From Pseudomonadales bacterium (GTDB lineage: Bacteria; Pseudomonadota; Gammaproteobacteria; Pseudomonadales; DT-91), in contig JABSRR010000014.1 of assembly GCA_013215025.1 (NCBI GenBank), positions 1 to 14,035 of the forward strand: a stretch of 14,035 bases of DNA, read 5' to 3'. Below the pieces are notes generated by a model that worked only from the letters and a program-made list of their open reading frames with translations, was not told the DNA's origin and did not search any database. Made by a program: the position numbers and the translations under genes. Positions 6,892 through 14,035 of the stretch are shown here, in pieces (positions within the stretch are counted from its first letter, which is position 1; each line of letters begins with the position of its first letter).

Positions 6892-7056
6892 TTTTTTTAA
6901 AATAAATGTTGAATAGCAACGTTTATAGAAAATATGCCGCGAAATAAGCGCTTTTAGCGTTTTTGTTGTCTTAAAAGTAGGCTAATTCGGCTTTTAGAGC
7001 GGCATTTCGAGCATTGTTGGCCTATTAATATAGCTAATTCATAGAGGTTTCTTGTA
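6892..7056 (+). other. Presumed promoter and leader region of the xdh operon
   Basis: This 165-nt AT-rich stretch must contain the xdhA promoter, but I see no convincing pair of boxes. The best weak candidate is TTGAAT (6909-6914) with TATGCC (6933-6938), 18 nt apart. It holds a small hairpin around CGCT-TTT-AGCG (6949-6959) followed by a T-run, and two direct repeats: GCTTTTAG (6950-6957, 6990-6997) and GCTAATTC (6981-6988, 7033-7040). The xdhA ribosome binding site AGAGG is at 7043-7047. I recognise no known riboswitch. Confidence 0.4.
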
Positions 7057-8550
7057 ATGATTCATTTTTTTCTGAATCAGCAGCGACAATCGCTCTGTTC
7101 TGATGCACCGCATCTGAGCATTTTAGAGTGGCTTCGCACCAATAAAGAGCTGCTCGGCACAAAAGAAGGCTGCGCCAGCGGCGACTGCGGCGCCTGCACG
7201 GTTGTATTAGTGGCTTTGGATGATGATCACGCCAGCGGGCTTAACTATTGCGCTGTGAATGCCTGTGTGACCCCAGTAACTGCGCTACAGGGCAAACAGC
7301 TGCTCACCGTTGAACATATTGCCCTGGCGGCCAAGCCACAATTAGCGCTGGATGACTTGCATCCAGTGCAGCGAGCCATGGTTGCCTGTCATGGATCGCA
7401 ATGCGGCTTTTGTACCCCGGGTTTTATCATGAGCTTATATGCCTTATATATGAACCATATAAGCTATCCGGGTCGGCAAGCGGTGATTGAGGCTTTAGGC
7501 GGTAATTTATGCCGCTGTACCGGCTATCAACCGATTCTAAACGCGGCTGAGCAGGCCTACGATTACCCGCGCCCGGCTGTCACAGACTCGTTGCGTGAGC
7601 AGCTAGAGGCATTACAGCAAACGGTATCGGCTGAGCCCGATCCGCAGGTGCCACAGCAGCTAGCAGACTTATTGGCCTACGATGCGATGGCGACGACAGC
7701 AGAATCGGCCGAGCAGTCAAGCCAGCAATCGATCAAGTGGATTGCCGGCGGCACAGATTTAAGCTTGGAATTTACCCAACAGTTGAAATCCTATGACCGA
7801 CTGGTTGACATCAGCCAGGTTGCCGAGCTCAATCAGCTGATTGATAGAGACACTGAAATTGAAATTGGCGCCGCGCTAAGCTACAGCAAATTCTTGCCCC
7901 TGTTGCTCAGCTATTATCCCAGCGTTAGCGAGGTGTTTGAGCGTTTGGGTTCGCTGCAGGTGCGCAATCAGGCGAGCTTAGGTGGTAGTTTGGCGAATGC
8001 ATCACCGATTGGTGACCCGGCTCCACTGTTGTTGGCGCTAAAGGCAAAGCTACGCTTAAGCCGCTGGCATGATGGCGCGATTGTCGAGCGAGAAGTGGCG
8101 ATTGCCGACTTCTTCACCGGCTACCGTCAAACGGTGTTGCAGCCCAATGAAGTAATACGCAGCATTATTATTGCTAAACCTGAGCCACACAGCGAAACCT
8201 TCTTTTATAAAATTTCTAAGCGCATTGAAGATGATATATCGGCAGTCTGTTTGGCCCTGCATATTAAGCTGCAGGACAATCAGGTGGTTGCCGCCTGCTG
8301 TGCCCTAGGTGGCATGGCGGCGACACCGATTGTACTTGATGTAGTGGCCGATGCCTTGGTCGGTAAGCCCTGTAGCGAGCAAAGTTTTGCCGCAGCTGCT
8401 GAGGCACTTTTAGCTGCAGTCAATCCGATAGATGATGTGCGCGCCACTGCAAGCTATCGCAAAGCGGTTGCGGCGAATTTGCTGCGACGTGCCTGGTATG
8501 AAAGCAATGCCTGTCAACAAGATATAGTCGTTAGGGTGCAACATGCGTAG
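7057..8550 (+). CDS. xdhA: Xanthine dehydrogenase small subunit (2Fe-2S and FAD domains)
   Basis: A 497-residue subunit that carries electrons from the molybdenum site on XdhB to FAD and NAD+ in the cytoplasmic hypoxanthine/xanthine dehydrogenase. The N-terminal plant-type ferredoxin domain has ligands Cys39, Cys44, Cys47 and Cys70. The second 2Fe-2S domain has Cys116 and Cys119 (SQCGFCTPG) and Cys152 and Cys154 (NLCRCTGYQP). After a Gln/Ala-rich linker (about 170-225), the FAD domain shows WIAGGTDLSLE at 228-238 and SLGGSLANASPIGD around 307-320, then a CO-dehydrogenase-type flavoprotein C-terminal domain. The length matches the bacterial split form (Rhodobacter XdhA type). The ATG has AGAGG 9 nt upstream. 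It is the first gene of the plus-strand operon and its end overlaps xdhB by 8 nt. Confidence 0.96.
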   Translation: MIHFFLNQQRQSLCSDAPHLSILEWLRTNKELLGTKEGCASGDCGACTVVLVALDDDHASGLNYCAVNACVTPVTALQGKQLLTVEHIALAAKPQLALDDLHPVQRAMVACHGSQCGFCTPGFIMSLYALYMNHISYPGRQAVIEALGGNLCRCTGYQPILNAAEQAYDYPRPAVTDSLREQLEALQQTVSAEPDPQVPQQLADLLAYDAMATTAESAEQSSQQSIKWIAGGTDLSLEFTQQLKSYDRLVDISQVAELNQLIDRDTEIEIGAALSYSKFLPLLLSYYPSVSEVFERLGSLQVRNQASLGGSLANASPIGDPAPLLLALKAKLRLSRWHDGAIVEREVAIADFFTGYRQTVLQPNEVIRSIIIAKPEPHSETFFYKISKRIEDDISAVCLALHIKLQDNQVVAACCALGGMAATPIVLDVVADALVGKPCSEQSFAAAAEALLAAVNPIDDVRATASYRKAVAANLLRRAWYESNACQQDIVVRVQHA

Positions 8551-10948
8551 TTTGTCAGAAATAACACTGAATCCAGAAAGTGCATCGACTCAACCCGCGG
8601 TCGGTGCTTCTAAGATGCACGAGTCGGCAATCAAGCATGTGTCGGGTGCGGCTGTCTATGTCGACGATATTCCTGCGCCTCGCGGCAGTTTATTTGCCTA
8701 TCCAGCGATGGCCGAGGTGAGCTGTGGTGAGATTGAAGCGATTCACAGCGAAGCGGCCGAAGCTTTAGAAGGCGTAGTTTGTGTGCTAACTGCGGCGGAT
8801 ATTCCCGGTCACAAAGATATTGGCCCAGTGTATCCCGGTGACATGCTGCTGGCTGAGCACAGCATTGAATTTCATGGTCAGGCCTATGCCTTAGTGGTTG
8901 CCGAATCGCAATCACTGGCGAGAAAAGCGGCGCGATTAGTGCAGCTCAAGCTCAGCGAGCAAGCACCTCTGTTAGACGTGCAGCAGGCCATTCAGGAACA
9001 AGCTTGGGTTAGGCCACCTCATGGCTTGCGCCGCGGTGAACCAGAACAAGCGATTCAAGCTGCCCCGCATCAATTGTCAGGCGAGCTGTCGATTGGCGGG
9101 CAAGAGCATTTTTATCTTGAAGGTCAGGTGTCGTTAGCCTTACCTCAGGAGGATGGCGGCATGCTGATTCATACTTCCAGCCAGCACCCATCAGAAGTGC
9201 AAAAATTAGTCGCCGAGGTGTTGGCTCTGCCGCTCAATGCAGTGACGGTTGAAATGCGCCGCATGGGCGGTGGCTTTGGTGGTAAAGAAACGCAAGCTGC
9301 GCCATGGGCCTGTTTGGCAGCACTGGCCGCGAGAATGACCGGCCGTGCGGTTAAATGCCGTTTGGCTCGCAGTGATGATTTTCGCCTTACCGGTAAACGC
9401 CATCCGTTTACCAATAATTACCACGTAGGCTTTGATGAAACCGGCATGATTGCAGGCGTGACCATGCAAATTAATGGCCACTGCGGTATATCACCGGATT
9501 TATCCGATGCGATTGTAGATCGCGCGATGTTTCATGCCGACAACGCCTATTATTATCCAGCTGCTGCATTTACCGGTAATCGGGTTAAGCTTAATACCGT
9601 GAGCCATACCGCCTATCGGGGCTTTGGCGGCCCTCAGGGCATGATTATGGCTGAGTTTATGTTAGATGATATTGCACGTCATGTCGGTAAAGACCCACTG
9701 GCATTGCGCTTGCAAAATCTCTATTGTGCTGAAGGTGGACGCGATATAACACCCTATCATCAGCAGGTTGAGCAGCATGTATTAGCAGACATGATGCAGC
9801 AGTTAGCGAGCAGCGCAGATTACTATCAGCGCCGTGCCGCAATCACAGAATTTAATCAACAGTCAGCAGTCATAAAGCGCGGCCTAGCGCTAACGCCGGT
9901 AAAATTTGGCATCTCATTTACCCTGCAGCATCTAAATCAGGCCGGTGCCTTAATTCATATCTACACCGATGGTTCAATTCACTTAAACCATGGTGGTACC
10001 GAGATGGGTCAGGGGCTGAATACCAAAGTGGCGCAGATTGTCGCGCAGGCCTTTGCCGTCGATTTAGCGCAGATCCAAATTTCGGCTACGCGCACTGACA
10101 AAGTGCCTAATACCTCGCCAACCGCAGCCTCGAGCGGTACCGACTTAAACGGCATGGCCGCCTTAAATGCAGCCAATACGATCAAGCAGCGCTTAATCGT
10201 GTTTATTGCTGAACATTTTGGCTTGGCGCAAAAAAGCGTCGTGTTTCGCGACGGTCAAGTTCACTACGGCGACCAAAGTATGTCTTTTGCGGCCTGTGCT
10301 CAGCTTGCCTATCAGAACCGCATTTCATTGTCGGCTAATGGCTTTTATAAAACCCCGAAAATTCACTATGACCGCGCCAATAGTCAGGGTCGACCGTTTT
10401 TCTATTATGCTAACGGTGTGTCTTTGTCTGAAGTCGAAATTGATACCTTAACCGGTGAGTCGAAACTGTTAGCTGTCGATATTTTGCACGATGTCGGTAA
10501 CTCGATTAACCCTGCATTAGATATTGGACAAATTGAAGGCGCGTTTATCCAAGGCATGGGCTGGCTCACCACCGAAGACCTGCAGTGGAACAGTGCCGGT
10601 AAACTGATCAGTGATGGCCCTGCAAACTATAAAATCCCGGCCATTGGTGATACCCCGAGCAATTTTAAGGTTGACTTATTTACCTCAGAAAACCCAGAAA
10701 CAACCGTGTTTCGCTCGAAAGCGGTGGGCGAGCCACCGTTTATGTTAGCGATCAGCGTCTGGTGTGCCTTACGCGACGCCGTGGCGAGTTTAACCAATTA
10801 TCAATGGGCGCCCAGCCTTAATCCACCTGCGACCGCTGAAGCCATATTGACTGCCGTCGCTGAGGCAAAGGCGTATCAGGCTGAGACGGTTGCAACATCC
10901 GATGACGAGATCAGCAAGGAGCAGGCATATGCATCATCAAATGATTAA
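8543..10948 (+). CDS. xdhB: Xanthine dehydrogenase large subunit, molybdopterin-binding
   Basis: An 801-residue subunit bearing the molybdenum cofactor, where hypoxanthine and xanthine are hydroxylated to urate. The substrate residues known from bovine and Rhodobacter enzymes are all in place. These are Glu249 in MGGGFGGKE, Arg327 in DRAMFH, Arg359 and the purine-stacking Phe361 in AYRGFGGPQ, and the catalytic base Glu730 in KAVGEPP. Other cofactor stretches are GGTEMGQGLNTK and NTSPTAASSGTDLNG. The purine-specific Glu/Arg set argues against an aldehyde oxidase or CO dehydrogenase paralogue. The ATG lies inside the end of xdhA (8-nt overlap), with AGGG just upstream, so the two are translationally coupled and made in equal amounts. 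The last ~28 residues are a low-complexity Ala/Glu-rich tail that overlaps the xdhC start. Confidence 0.96.
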   Translation: MRSLSEITLNPESASTQPAVGASKMHESAIKHVSGAAVYVDDIPAPRGSLFAYPAMAEVSCGEIEAIHSEAAEALEGVVCVLTAADIPGHKDIGPVYPGDMLLAEHSIEFHGQAYALVVAESQSLARKAARLVQLKLSEQAPLLDVQQAIQEQAWVRPPHGLRRGEPEQAIQAAPHQLSGELSIGGQEHFYLEGQVSLALPQEDGGMLIHTSSQHPSEVQKLVAEVLALPLNAVTVEMRRMGGGFGGKETQAAPWACLAALAARMTGRAVKCRLARSDDFRLTGKRHPFTNNYHVGFDETGMIAGVTMQINGHCGISPDLSDAIVDRAMFHADNAYYYPAAAFTGNRVKLNTVSHTAYRGFGGPQGMIMAEFMLDDIARHVGKDPLALRLQNLYCAEGGRDITPYHQQVEQHVLADMMQQLASSADYYQRRAAITEFNQQSAVIKRGLALTPVKFGISFTLQHLNQAGALIHIYTDGSIHLNHGGTEMGQGLNTKVAQIVAQAFAVDLAQIQISATRTDKVPNTSPTAASSGTDLNGMAALNAANTIKQRLIVFIAEHFGLAQKSVVFRDGQVHYGDQSMSFAACAQLAYQNRISLSANGFYKTPKIHYDRANSQGRPFFYYANGVSLSEVEIDTLTGESKLLAVDILHDVGNSINPALDIGQIEGAFIQGMGWLTTEDLQWNSAGKLISDGPANYKIPAIGDTPSNFKVDLFTSENPETTVFRSKAVGEPPFMLAISVWCALRDAVASLTNYQWAPSLNPPATAEAILTAVAEAKAYQAETVATSDDEISKEQAYASSND

Positions 10949-11867
10949 CCAAGCCCCAGGCTTTCACGCGCAAACTTGGCAGCAAGCATGCTACCAGCTG
11001 CAGCAGCACGGCACCGAATACGTGTTAGCGACGATTATTGGCGCTGCAGGCTCAACCCCACGTGCTGCTGGCACAAAAATGGTTATCACCGCGGAAAATA
11101 TTTATGACACTTTAGGTGGTGGCCACTTAGAGTTTGTGGTGATGCAAAAAGCCCGCGAACTATTGGCAAATGCCGAGCGAGGCGAGGCGCAAAGCCAACA
11201 GCTGATTGAGCACTTTCCATTGGCTGCAAGCTTAGGTCAGTGCTGTGGTGGTTCGGCTACGGTGTTATTTGAACTGCAGCTTGAGCAGGGCATGGCCTTA
11301 GATGTGTATGGGGCAGGGCATGTGGCGCATGCGCTGATGGCCATTGTCAAAGATTTACCTCTACGTATCCGCTGGATTGATGCGCGTCAAAGTTTGTTCC
11401 CCGCGGAAACGCCGGCCAATATTCAATGCTGTATTGATGAAGATCCCACGGTGTGGGTGGCGTCGGCGGCTGCCAACAGCGCCAGCTTAATTTTAACCCA
11501 TAACCATCAGCTGGATTTTGCCCTTACCGAAGCGATTCTTAAGCGTGGTGATGCATGCTGGCTTGGGGTGATAGGTAGCGATACTAAAGCGCAGCGTTTT
11601 CGTCAGCGTTTACTTGCCAAAGGTTTCAGTCAGTCTGAGGTTGCGAGCATGCAAAGCCCGGTGGGGCTTGAAGCGGTCAGCGGTAAATTGCCGATGGAAG
11701 TGGCAGTCTCAATTGCCGGCGCTTTGATTCAAGTGTATCAGTCGCAGCAAGCGCCAGCTATTGACCATAAAAAACGTGCAGGCTTGCAATGGAAACAAAT
11801 GCAAACTTGGTTGTCGAACACTGCAGAGACTGAATCGTCTGGCACAGAAAAATACATTGCGGAGTAA
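10929..11867 (+). CDS. xdhC: Xanthine dehydrogenase accessory protein XdhC (Mo-cofactor sulfuration/insertion)
   Basis: A 312-residue cytoplasmic maturation factor that binds molybdopterin cofactor, promotes its sulfuration and delivers it to XdhB. It is not part of the finished enzyme. The N-terminal XdhC/CoxI domain has IIGAAGSTPRAAGTKM, GGGHLEF and the conserved GQCCGG pair Cys105-Cys106. The C-terminal Rossmann-like XdhC_C domain starts with LDVYGAGHVA at 124-133 and includes LILTHNHQLDF and the WLGVIGSDTKAQRF stretch. Start chosen at ATG 10929, preceded by a strong AAGGAG with a 7-nt spacer. A TTG at 10890 in the same frame has no such site and would overlap xdhB by about 60 nt. The chosen start overlaps xdhB by 20 nt, consistent with the usual xdhABC order and coupling. 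Confidence 0.94.
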   Translation: MHHQMINQAPGFHAQTWQQACYQLQQHGTEYVLATIIGAAGSTPRAAGTKMVITAENIYDTLGGGHLEFVVMQKARELLANAERGEAQSQQLIEHFPLAASLGQCCGGSATVLFELQLEQGMALDVYGAGHVAHALMAIVKDLPLRIRWIDARQSLFPAETPANIQCCIDEDPTVWVASAAANSASLILTHNHQLDFALTEAILKRGDACWLGVIGSDTKAQRFRQRLLAKGFSQSEVASMQSPVGLEAVSGKLPMEVAVSIAGALIQVYQSQQAPAIDHKKRAGLQWKQMQTWLSNTAETESSGTEKYIAE

Positions 11868-11871
11868 GTGG

Positions 11872-12399
11872 GTGTTGAATATAGAGCAAATAAATCATCT
11901 TGATGAGCCCGCTGCCTTTGCGCAATTTGAGCAGGCTTGCTGTGCACCTAACTGGGTCTCGGCAATGGTGACAGCAAGGCCATTTGCCGACCTTGAGGCA
12001 TTGCAAAGCGCTGCTGATCAGCATTGGCAGCAGATGCAAGAAGATGATTATTTAGCTGCGTTTGATGGGCATCCTAAAATTGGTGATGTCTCCAGTTTGA
12101 AGGCCAAGTATCGCAATACGCAAGGTGAGGCCTCGCATGAACAAAGCGGTGTCAATCAAGCCAGTGATGCTGTGATACAGGCTTTAGCTTTGGCTAATAA
12201 GCAGTATGAAGAAAAGTTTGGCTTTATTTTCATTGTATTTGCCAGTGGTAAATCTGCCGAGCAAATGCTGGCATTGTTGCAACAGCGCATGCCAAATACG
12301 CGCCAGCAAGAAATTGTCAATGCGGCGCAAGAGCAAGCCAAGATAACACGCTTACGATTGCAGAAAATGTTTCAAACTAACGCTGCATCTAAAAGCTAA
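11872..12399 (+). CDS. uraD: OHCU decarboxylase (2-oxo-4-hydroxy-4-carboxy-5-ureidoimidazoline decarboxylase)
   Basis: A 175-residue enzyme that decarboxylates OHCU stereospecifically to (S)-allantoin, the third step from urate. Family residues are visible: the catalytic His67 in FDGHPKIGD, the ASHEQSGV loop with Glu90-Gln91, and the KFGFIFIVFASGKS core followed by an amphipathic C-terminal helix rich in RLQK. The length agrees with stand-alone UraD proteins. It is not fused to allantoinase (PuuE) or urate oxidase, as it is in some bacteria. Start: GTG 11872 has GGAG with a 7-nt spacer and lies 4 nt after the xdhC stop. TTG 11875 is the alternative. Longer in-frame starts inside xdhC add residues unlike the family. 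The protein is cytoplasmic and acts directly after UraH, encoded next. Confidence 0.92.
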   Translation: MLNIEQINHLDEPAAFAQFEQACCAPNWVSAMVTARPFADLEALQSAADQHWQQMQEDDYLAAFDGHPKIGDVSSLKAKYRNTQGEASHEQSGVNQASDAVIQALALANKQYEEKFGFIFIVFASGKSAEQMLALLQQRMPNTRQQEIVNAAQEQAKITRLRLQKMFQTNAASKS

Positions 12400-12444
12400 T
12401 CGAAAACACGTTGATATATGGCGAATGTATAAAAGAGAATTGAT

Positions 12445-12792
12445 ATGACGCAAAAAAGTCCAATAACAACCCATGTGTTAGATACAGCGGTGGGTCTGCC
12501 TGCTGCTGGTATAAACGTACAGCTGAGTCGTTTAGACGATCAAGACTTTGTGGTATTGGCACAAGGAGTTACCGACGCAGACGGTCGCATTGCTGACTTA
12601 CTTCCTGCAGGGTCATTAAGTGAGGGCACTTATCGTCTGCGTTTTGACTTGCTTGAGTATTTACAGCAACAGGGCAGTCCCGTGTTTTACCCGTATGCAG
12701 AGGTTGTCTGCCAAATCAGCGAATTGGATAGCCATTACCACATACCGCTGCTGCTGTCGCCATTTGGCTATTCGACCTACCGGGGTTCATAA
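12445..12792 (+). CDS. uraH: 5-hydroxyisourate hydrolase (transthyretin-like)
   Basis: A 115-residue transthyretin-related protein that hydrolyses 5-hydroxyisourate, the product of urate oxidation, to OHCU. The family signatures are complete: ITTHVLDTAVGLPAAGI at 7-23 with catalytic His10, TDADGRI with Arg48, and the C-terminal signature HYHIPLLLSPFGYSTYRGS with His99 and the terminal tetrapeptide YRGS. No signal peptide is seen, so it is cytoplasmic, unlike the periplasmic E. coli HiuH. The ATG follows AAAGAGA at about 7 nt. It lies 45 nt after uraD and 2 nt before guaD, in the same operon. Full-length tetramer-forming size. Confidence 0.97.
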   Translation: MTQKSPITTHVLDTAVGLPAAGINVQLSRLDDQDFVVLAQGVTDADGRIADLLPAGSLSEGTYRLRFDLLEYLQQQGSPVFYPYAEVVCQISELDSHYHIPLLLSPFGYSTYRGS

Positions 12793-12794
12793 AT

Positions 12795-14035
12795 ATGTCA
12801 GTGGTAAAAGCAATTCGCGGTGCTATGGTCGATTTGACCGATGATCCAGCCGTAGTTGGTGAGCAGGCAGTGCGCTATTTTGATGACGGTATCATGCTCA
12901 TCAAAGATGGGATCATTCAAGCACTGGATCATGCGGATAAACTATTAAATGAGATTGATGCCTCAGTACCGCTGGAGCATTATGACGATCATTTGATTAT
13001 CCCTGGCATGATTGATACGCATATTCATTTTCCACAAATGGAGATGATTGCGGCCTATGGTGAGCAATTATTGACCTGGCTAACCACCTATACTTTTCCT
13101 ACCGAGAAACAATTTGCCTGCGAAAATTACGGCAAGGCCATGTCAGGTTTGTTTTTAGATGAACTTTTGAAAAATGGCACAACAACGGCGTTAGTATTTG
13201 GCACGGTGCACCCAGAGTCGGTGGAAGAGTTTTTTGCTGAATCTCAACGACGTAAGCTGCGCATGATTGCGGGTCGCGTGATGATGGACAGAAACTGCCC
13301 TGACGATTTACAGGATACACCACAGCAAGCCTATCGTGAATGTAAGCAACTGATCGAGAAGTGGCACGGCGTTGATCGCTTGCAATATGCGGTAACACCA
13401 AGATTTGCGCCCACCTCATCACCTGAGCAGCTGGCAGTCGCTAAGCAGCTGTTAGATGAATATCCAGGTCTCTATTTACACACGCATCTGGCTGAAAATT
13501 TAGACGAGTGTGCTTGGGTCAAAGAGTTGTTTCCTGAGGCAGATGATTATCTTGGTGTGTATGAGGCGGCTGGTTTGGTTACACGTCGCTCGGTATTTGC
13601 GCACGGCATTCACCTTTCCGATCGAGAGCTAGGCTGTCTGGCTGATGAGCAGGCTGCGATTGCACATTGTCCAACCTCGAACTTATTTATTGGTTCAGGC
13701 TTGTTTAATCTTAAACGCTGTCAGCAGCATGATGTGCAGGTTGGTATGGGCACTGATGTTGGCGCAGGCACCAGCTTCTCGCTGTTTCAAACCTATAACG
13801 AAGCGTACAAAGTGCAGCAGCTTCAGGCGAATAGTTTGTCGGCGTTTGAAGGCTTATATCTGAATACCCTAGGCGGTGCCCGAGCACTCGACCTTGATGA
13901 CCGTATCGGCAATTTTAACCCCGGTAATGAAGCTGACTTTTTAGTGTTAGATAAAGGCGCCACACCGTTGTTAAAGCTGCGCTTAAACCAAGCCAAATCA
14001 CTGCATGATCTATTGTTTTCAATCATGATGTTAGC
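12795..14035 (+). CDS. guaD: Guanine deaminase (truncated at 3' end by window edge)
   Basis: An open frame of 413 codons that continues past the window. Guanine deaminases are around 430-450 residues, so only the end is missing. It hydrolyses guanine to xanthine and ammonia in the cytoplasm, feeding xanthine dehydrogenase. The amidohydrolase-superfamily zinc ligands are visible: DTHIHFPQ with His76 and His78, HTHLAEN with His231, AHGIHLSD with His270, and MGTDVGAGTSFS with Asp321. The HFPQ stretch and the GTDVGAGTS loop are characteristic of guanine deaminase rather than of chlorohydrolases or cytosine deaminase. The ATG follows the uraH stop by 2 nt, with CGGGG about 8 nt upstream, so it is translationally coupled. 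Confidence 0.95.
   Translation, partial: MSVVKAIRGAMVDLTDDPAVVGEQAVRYFDDGIMLIKDGIIQALDHADKLLNEIDASVPLEHYDDHLIIPGMIDTHIHFPQMEMIAAYGEQLLTWLTTYTFPTEKQFACENYGKAMSGLFLDELLKNGTTTALVFGTVHPESVEEFFAESQRRKLRMIAGRVMMDRNCPDDLQDTPQQAYRECKQLIEKWHGVDRLQYAVTPRFAPTSSPEQLAVAKQLLDEYPGLYLHTHLAENLDECAWVKELFPEADDYLGVYEAAGLVTRRSVFAHGIHLSDRELGCLADEQAAIAHCPTSNLFIGSGLFNLKRCQQHDVQVGMGTDVGAGTSFSLFQTYNEAYKVQQLQANSLSAFEGLYLNTLGGARALDLDDRIGNFNPGNEADFLVLDKGATPLLKLRLNQAKSLHDLLFSIMML

Noticed and set aside
6892..7056. Purine or xanthine riboswitch in the xdhA leader
   Set aside because: I could not identify conserved riboswitch core motifs or a convincing multi-stem junction. A covariance-model search would be needed to exclude it.
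9169..9481. Open frames on the minus strand within xdhB, and similar ones at 11738-12039 and 13099-13422
   Set aside because: They are antisense to genes with intact family motifs, have no ribosome binding sites and match no family I recognise.
10890..10928. TTG start adding 13 residues to XdhC
   Set aside because: No ribosome binding site is seen, and the overlap with xdhB would be longer. A strong AAGGAG precedes ATG 10929.
11761..11776. TTGACCA half-site near the end of xdhC as another RutR-like operator
   Set aside because: Only the left half is present, the right half does not match, and it lies inside a coding region.
11761..11871. Extended UraD frame starting inside xdhC
   Set aside because: The added residues are a frame-shifted reading of the xdhC end and do not resemble UraD. 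GTG 11872 has a well-placed GGAG.
1..14035. CRISPR arrays, insertion sequences, tRNA or rRNA genes, prophage or toxin-antitoxin genes
   Set aside because: I saw no regularly spaced repeats, transposase motifs, structural RNA sequence or unassigned coding gene. The window is almost fully occupied by recognised purine genes.

Overview
This window is a purine catabolism island from what looks like a free-living Gammaproteobacterium. The protein sequences are proteobacterial in character, the base composition is balanced, and the genes are tightly packed. The lineage is an inference and no taxonomic marker gene is present. Nothing suggests phage, insertion sequences, CRISPR or recent transfer.

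Layout: (1) Positions 1-1714, plus strand: the 3' end of a ureidoglycine-glyoxylate aminotransferase (pucG) followed 4 nt later by an allantoate amidohydrolase (allC). (2) Positions 1715-1992: a convergent spacer with one intrinsic terminator for each side and a small degenerate repeat. (3) Positions 1993-6774, minus strand: a four-gene ABC importer of the BMP/nucleoside-nucleobase class, read as ATPase, permease, permease, periplasmic binding protein. (4) Positions 6775-7056: a divergent control region with three copies of a dyad resembling the RutR (TetR-family) operator. One copy overlaps the -35 box of a good promoter for the importer operon. (5) Positions 7057-14035, plus strand: xdhA-xdhB-xdhC-uraD-uraH-guaD, almost certainly one operon. 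guaD runs off the right edge.

How the genes work together: the importer probably brings in a purine base or nucleoside. GuaD deaminates guanine to xanthine. XdhAB, matured by XdhC, oxidises hypoxanthine and xanthine to urate. After urate oxidation, UraH and UraD convert 5-hydroxyisourate to (S)-allantoin. After allantoin ring opening, AllC converts allantoate to (S)-ureidoglycine, and PucG transfers its amino group to glyoxylate, giving glycine and oxalurate. Two steps have no gene in the window: urate oxidase and allantoinase. They may lie just outside it.

I did not find a previously undescribed system. The individual genes are well-known families. The points most worth a second look are the RutR-like operators controlling purine (not pyrimidine) genes, the perfect palindrome between two of them, the missing urate oxidase and allantoinase, and the importer's substrate.
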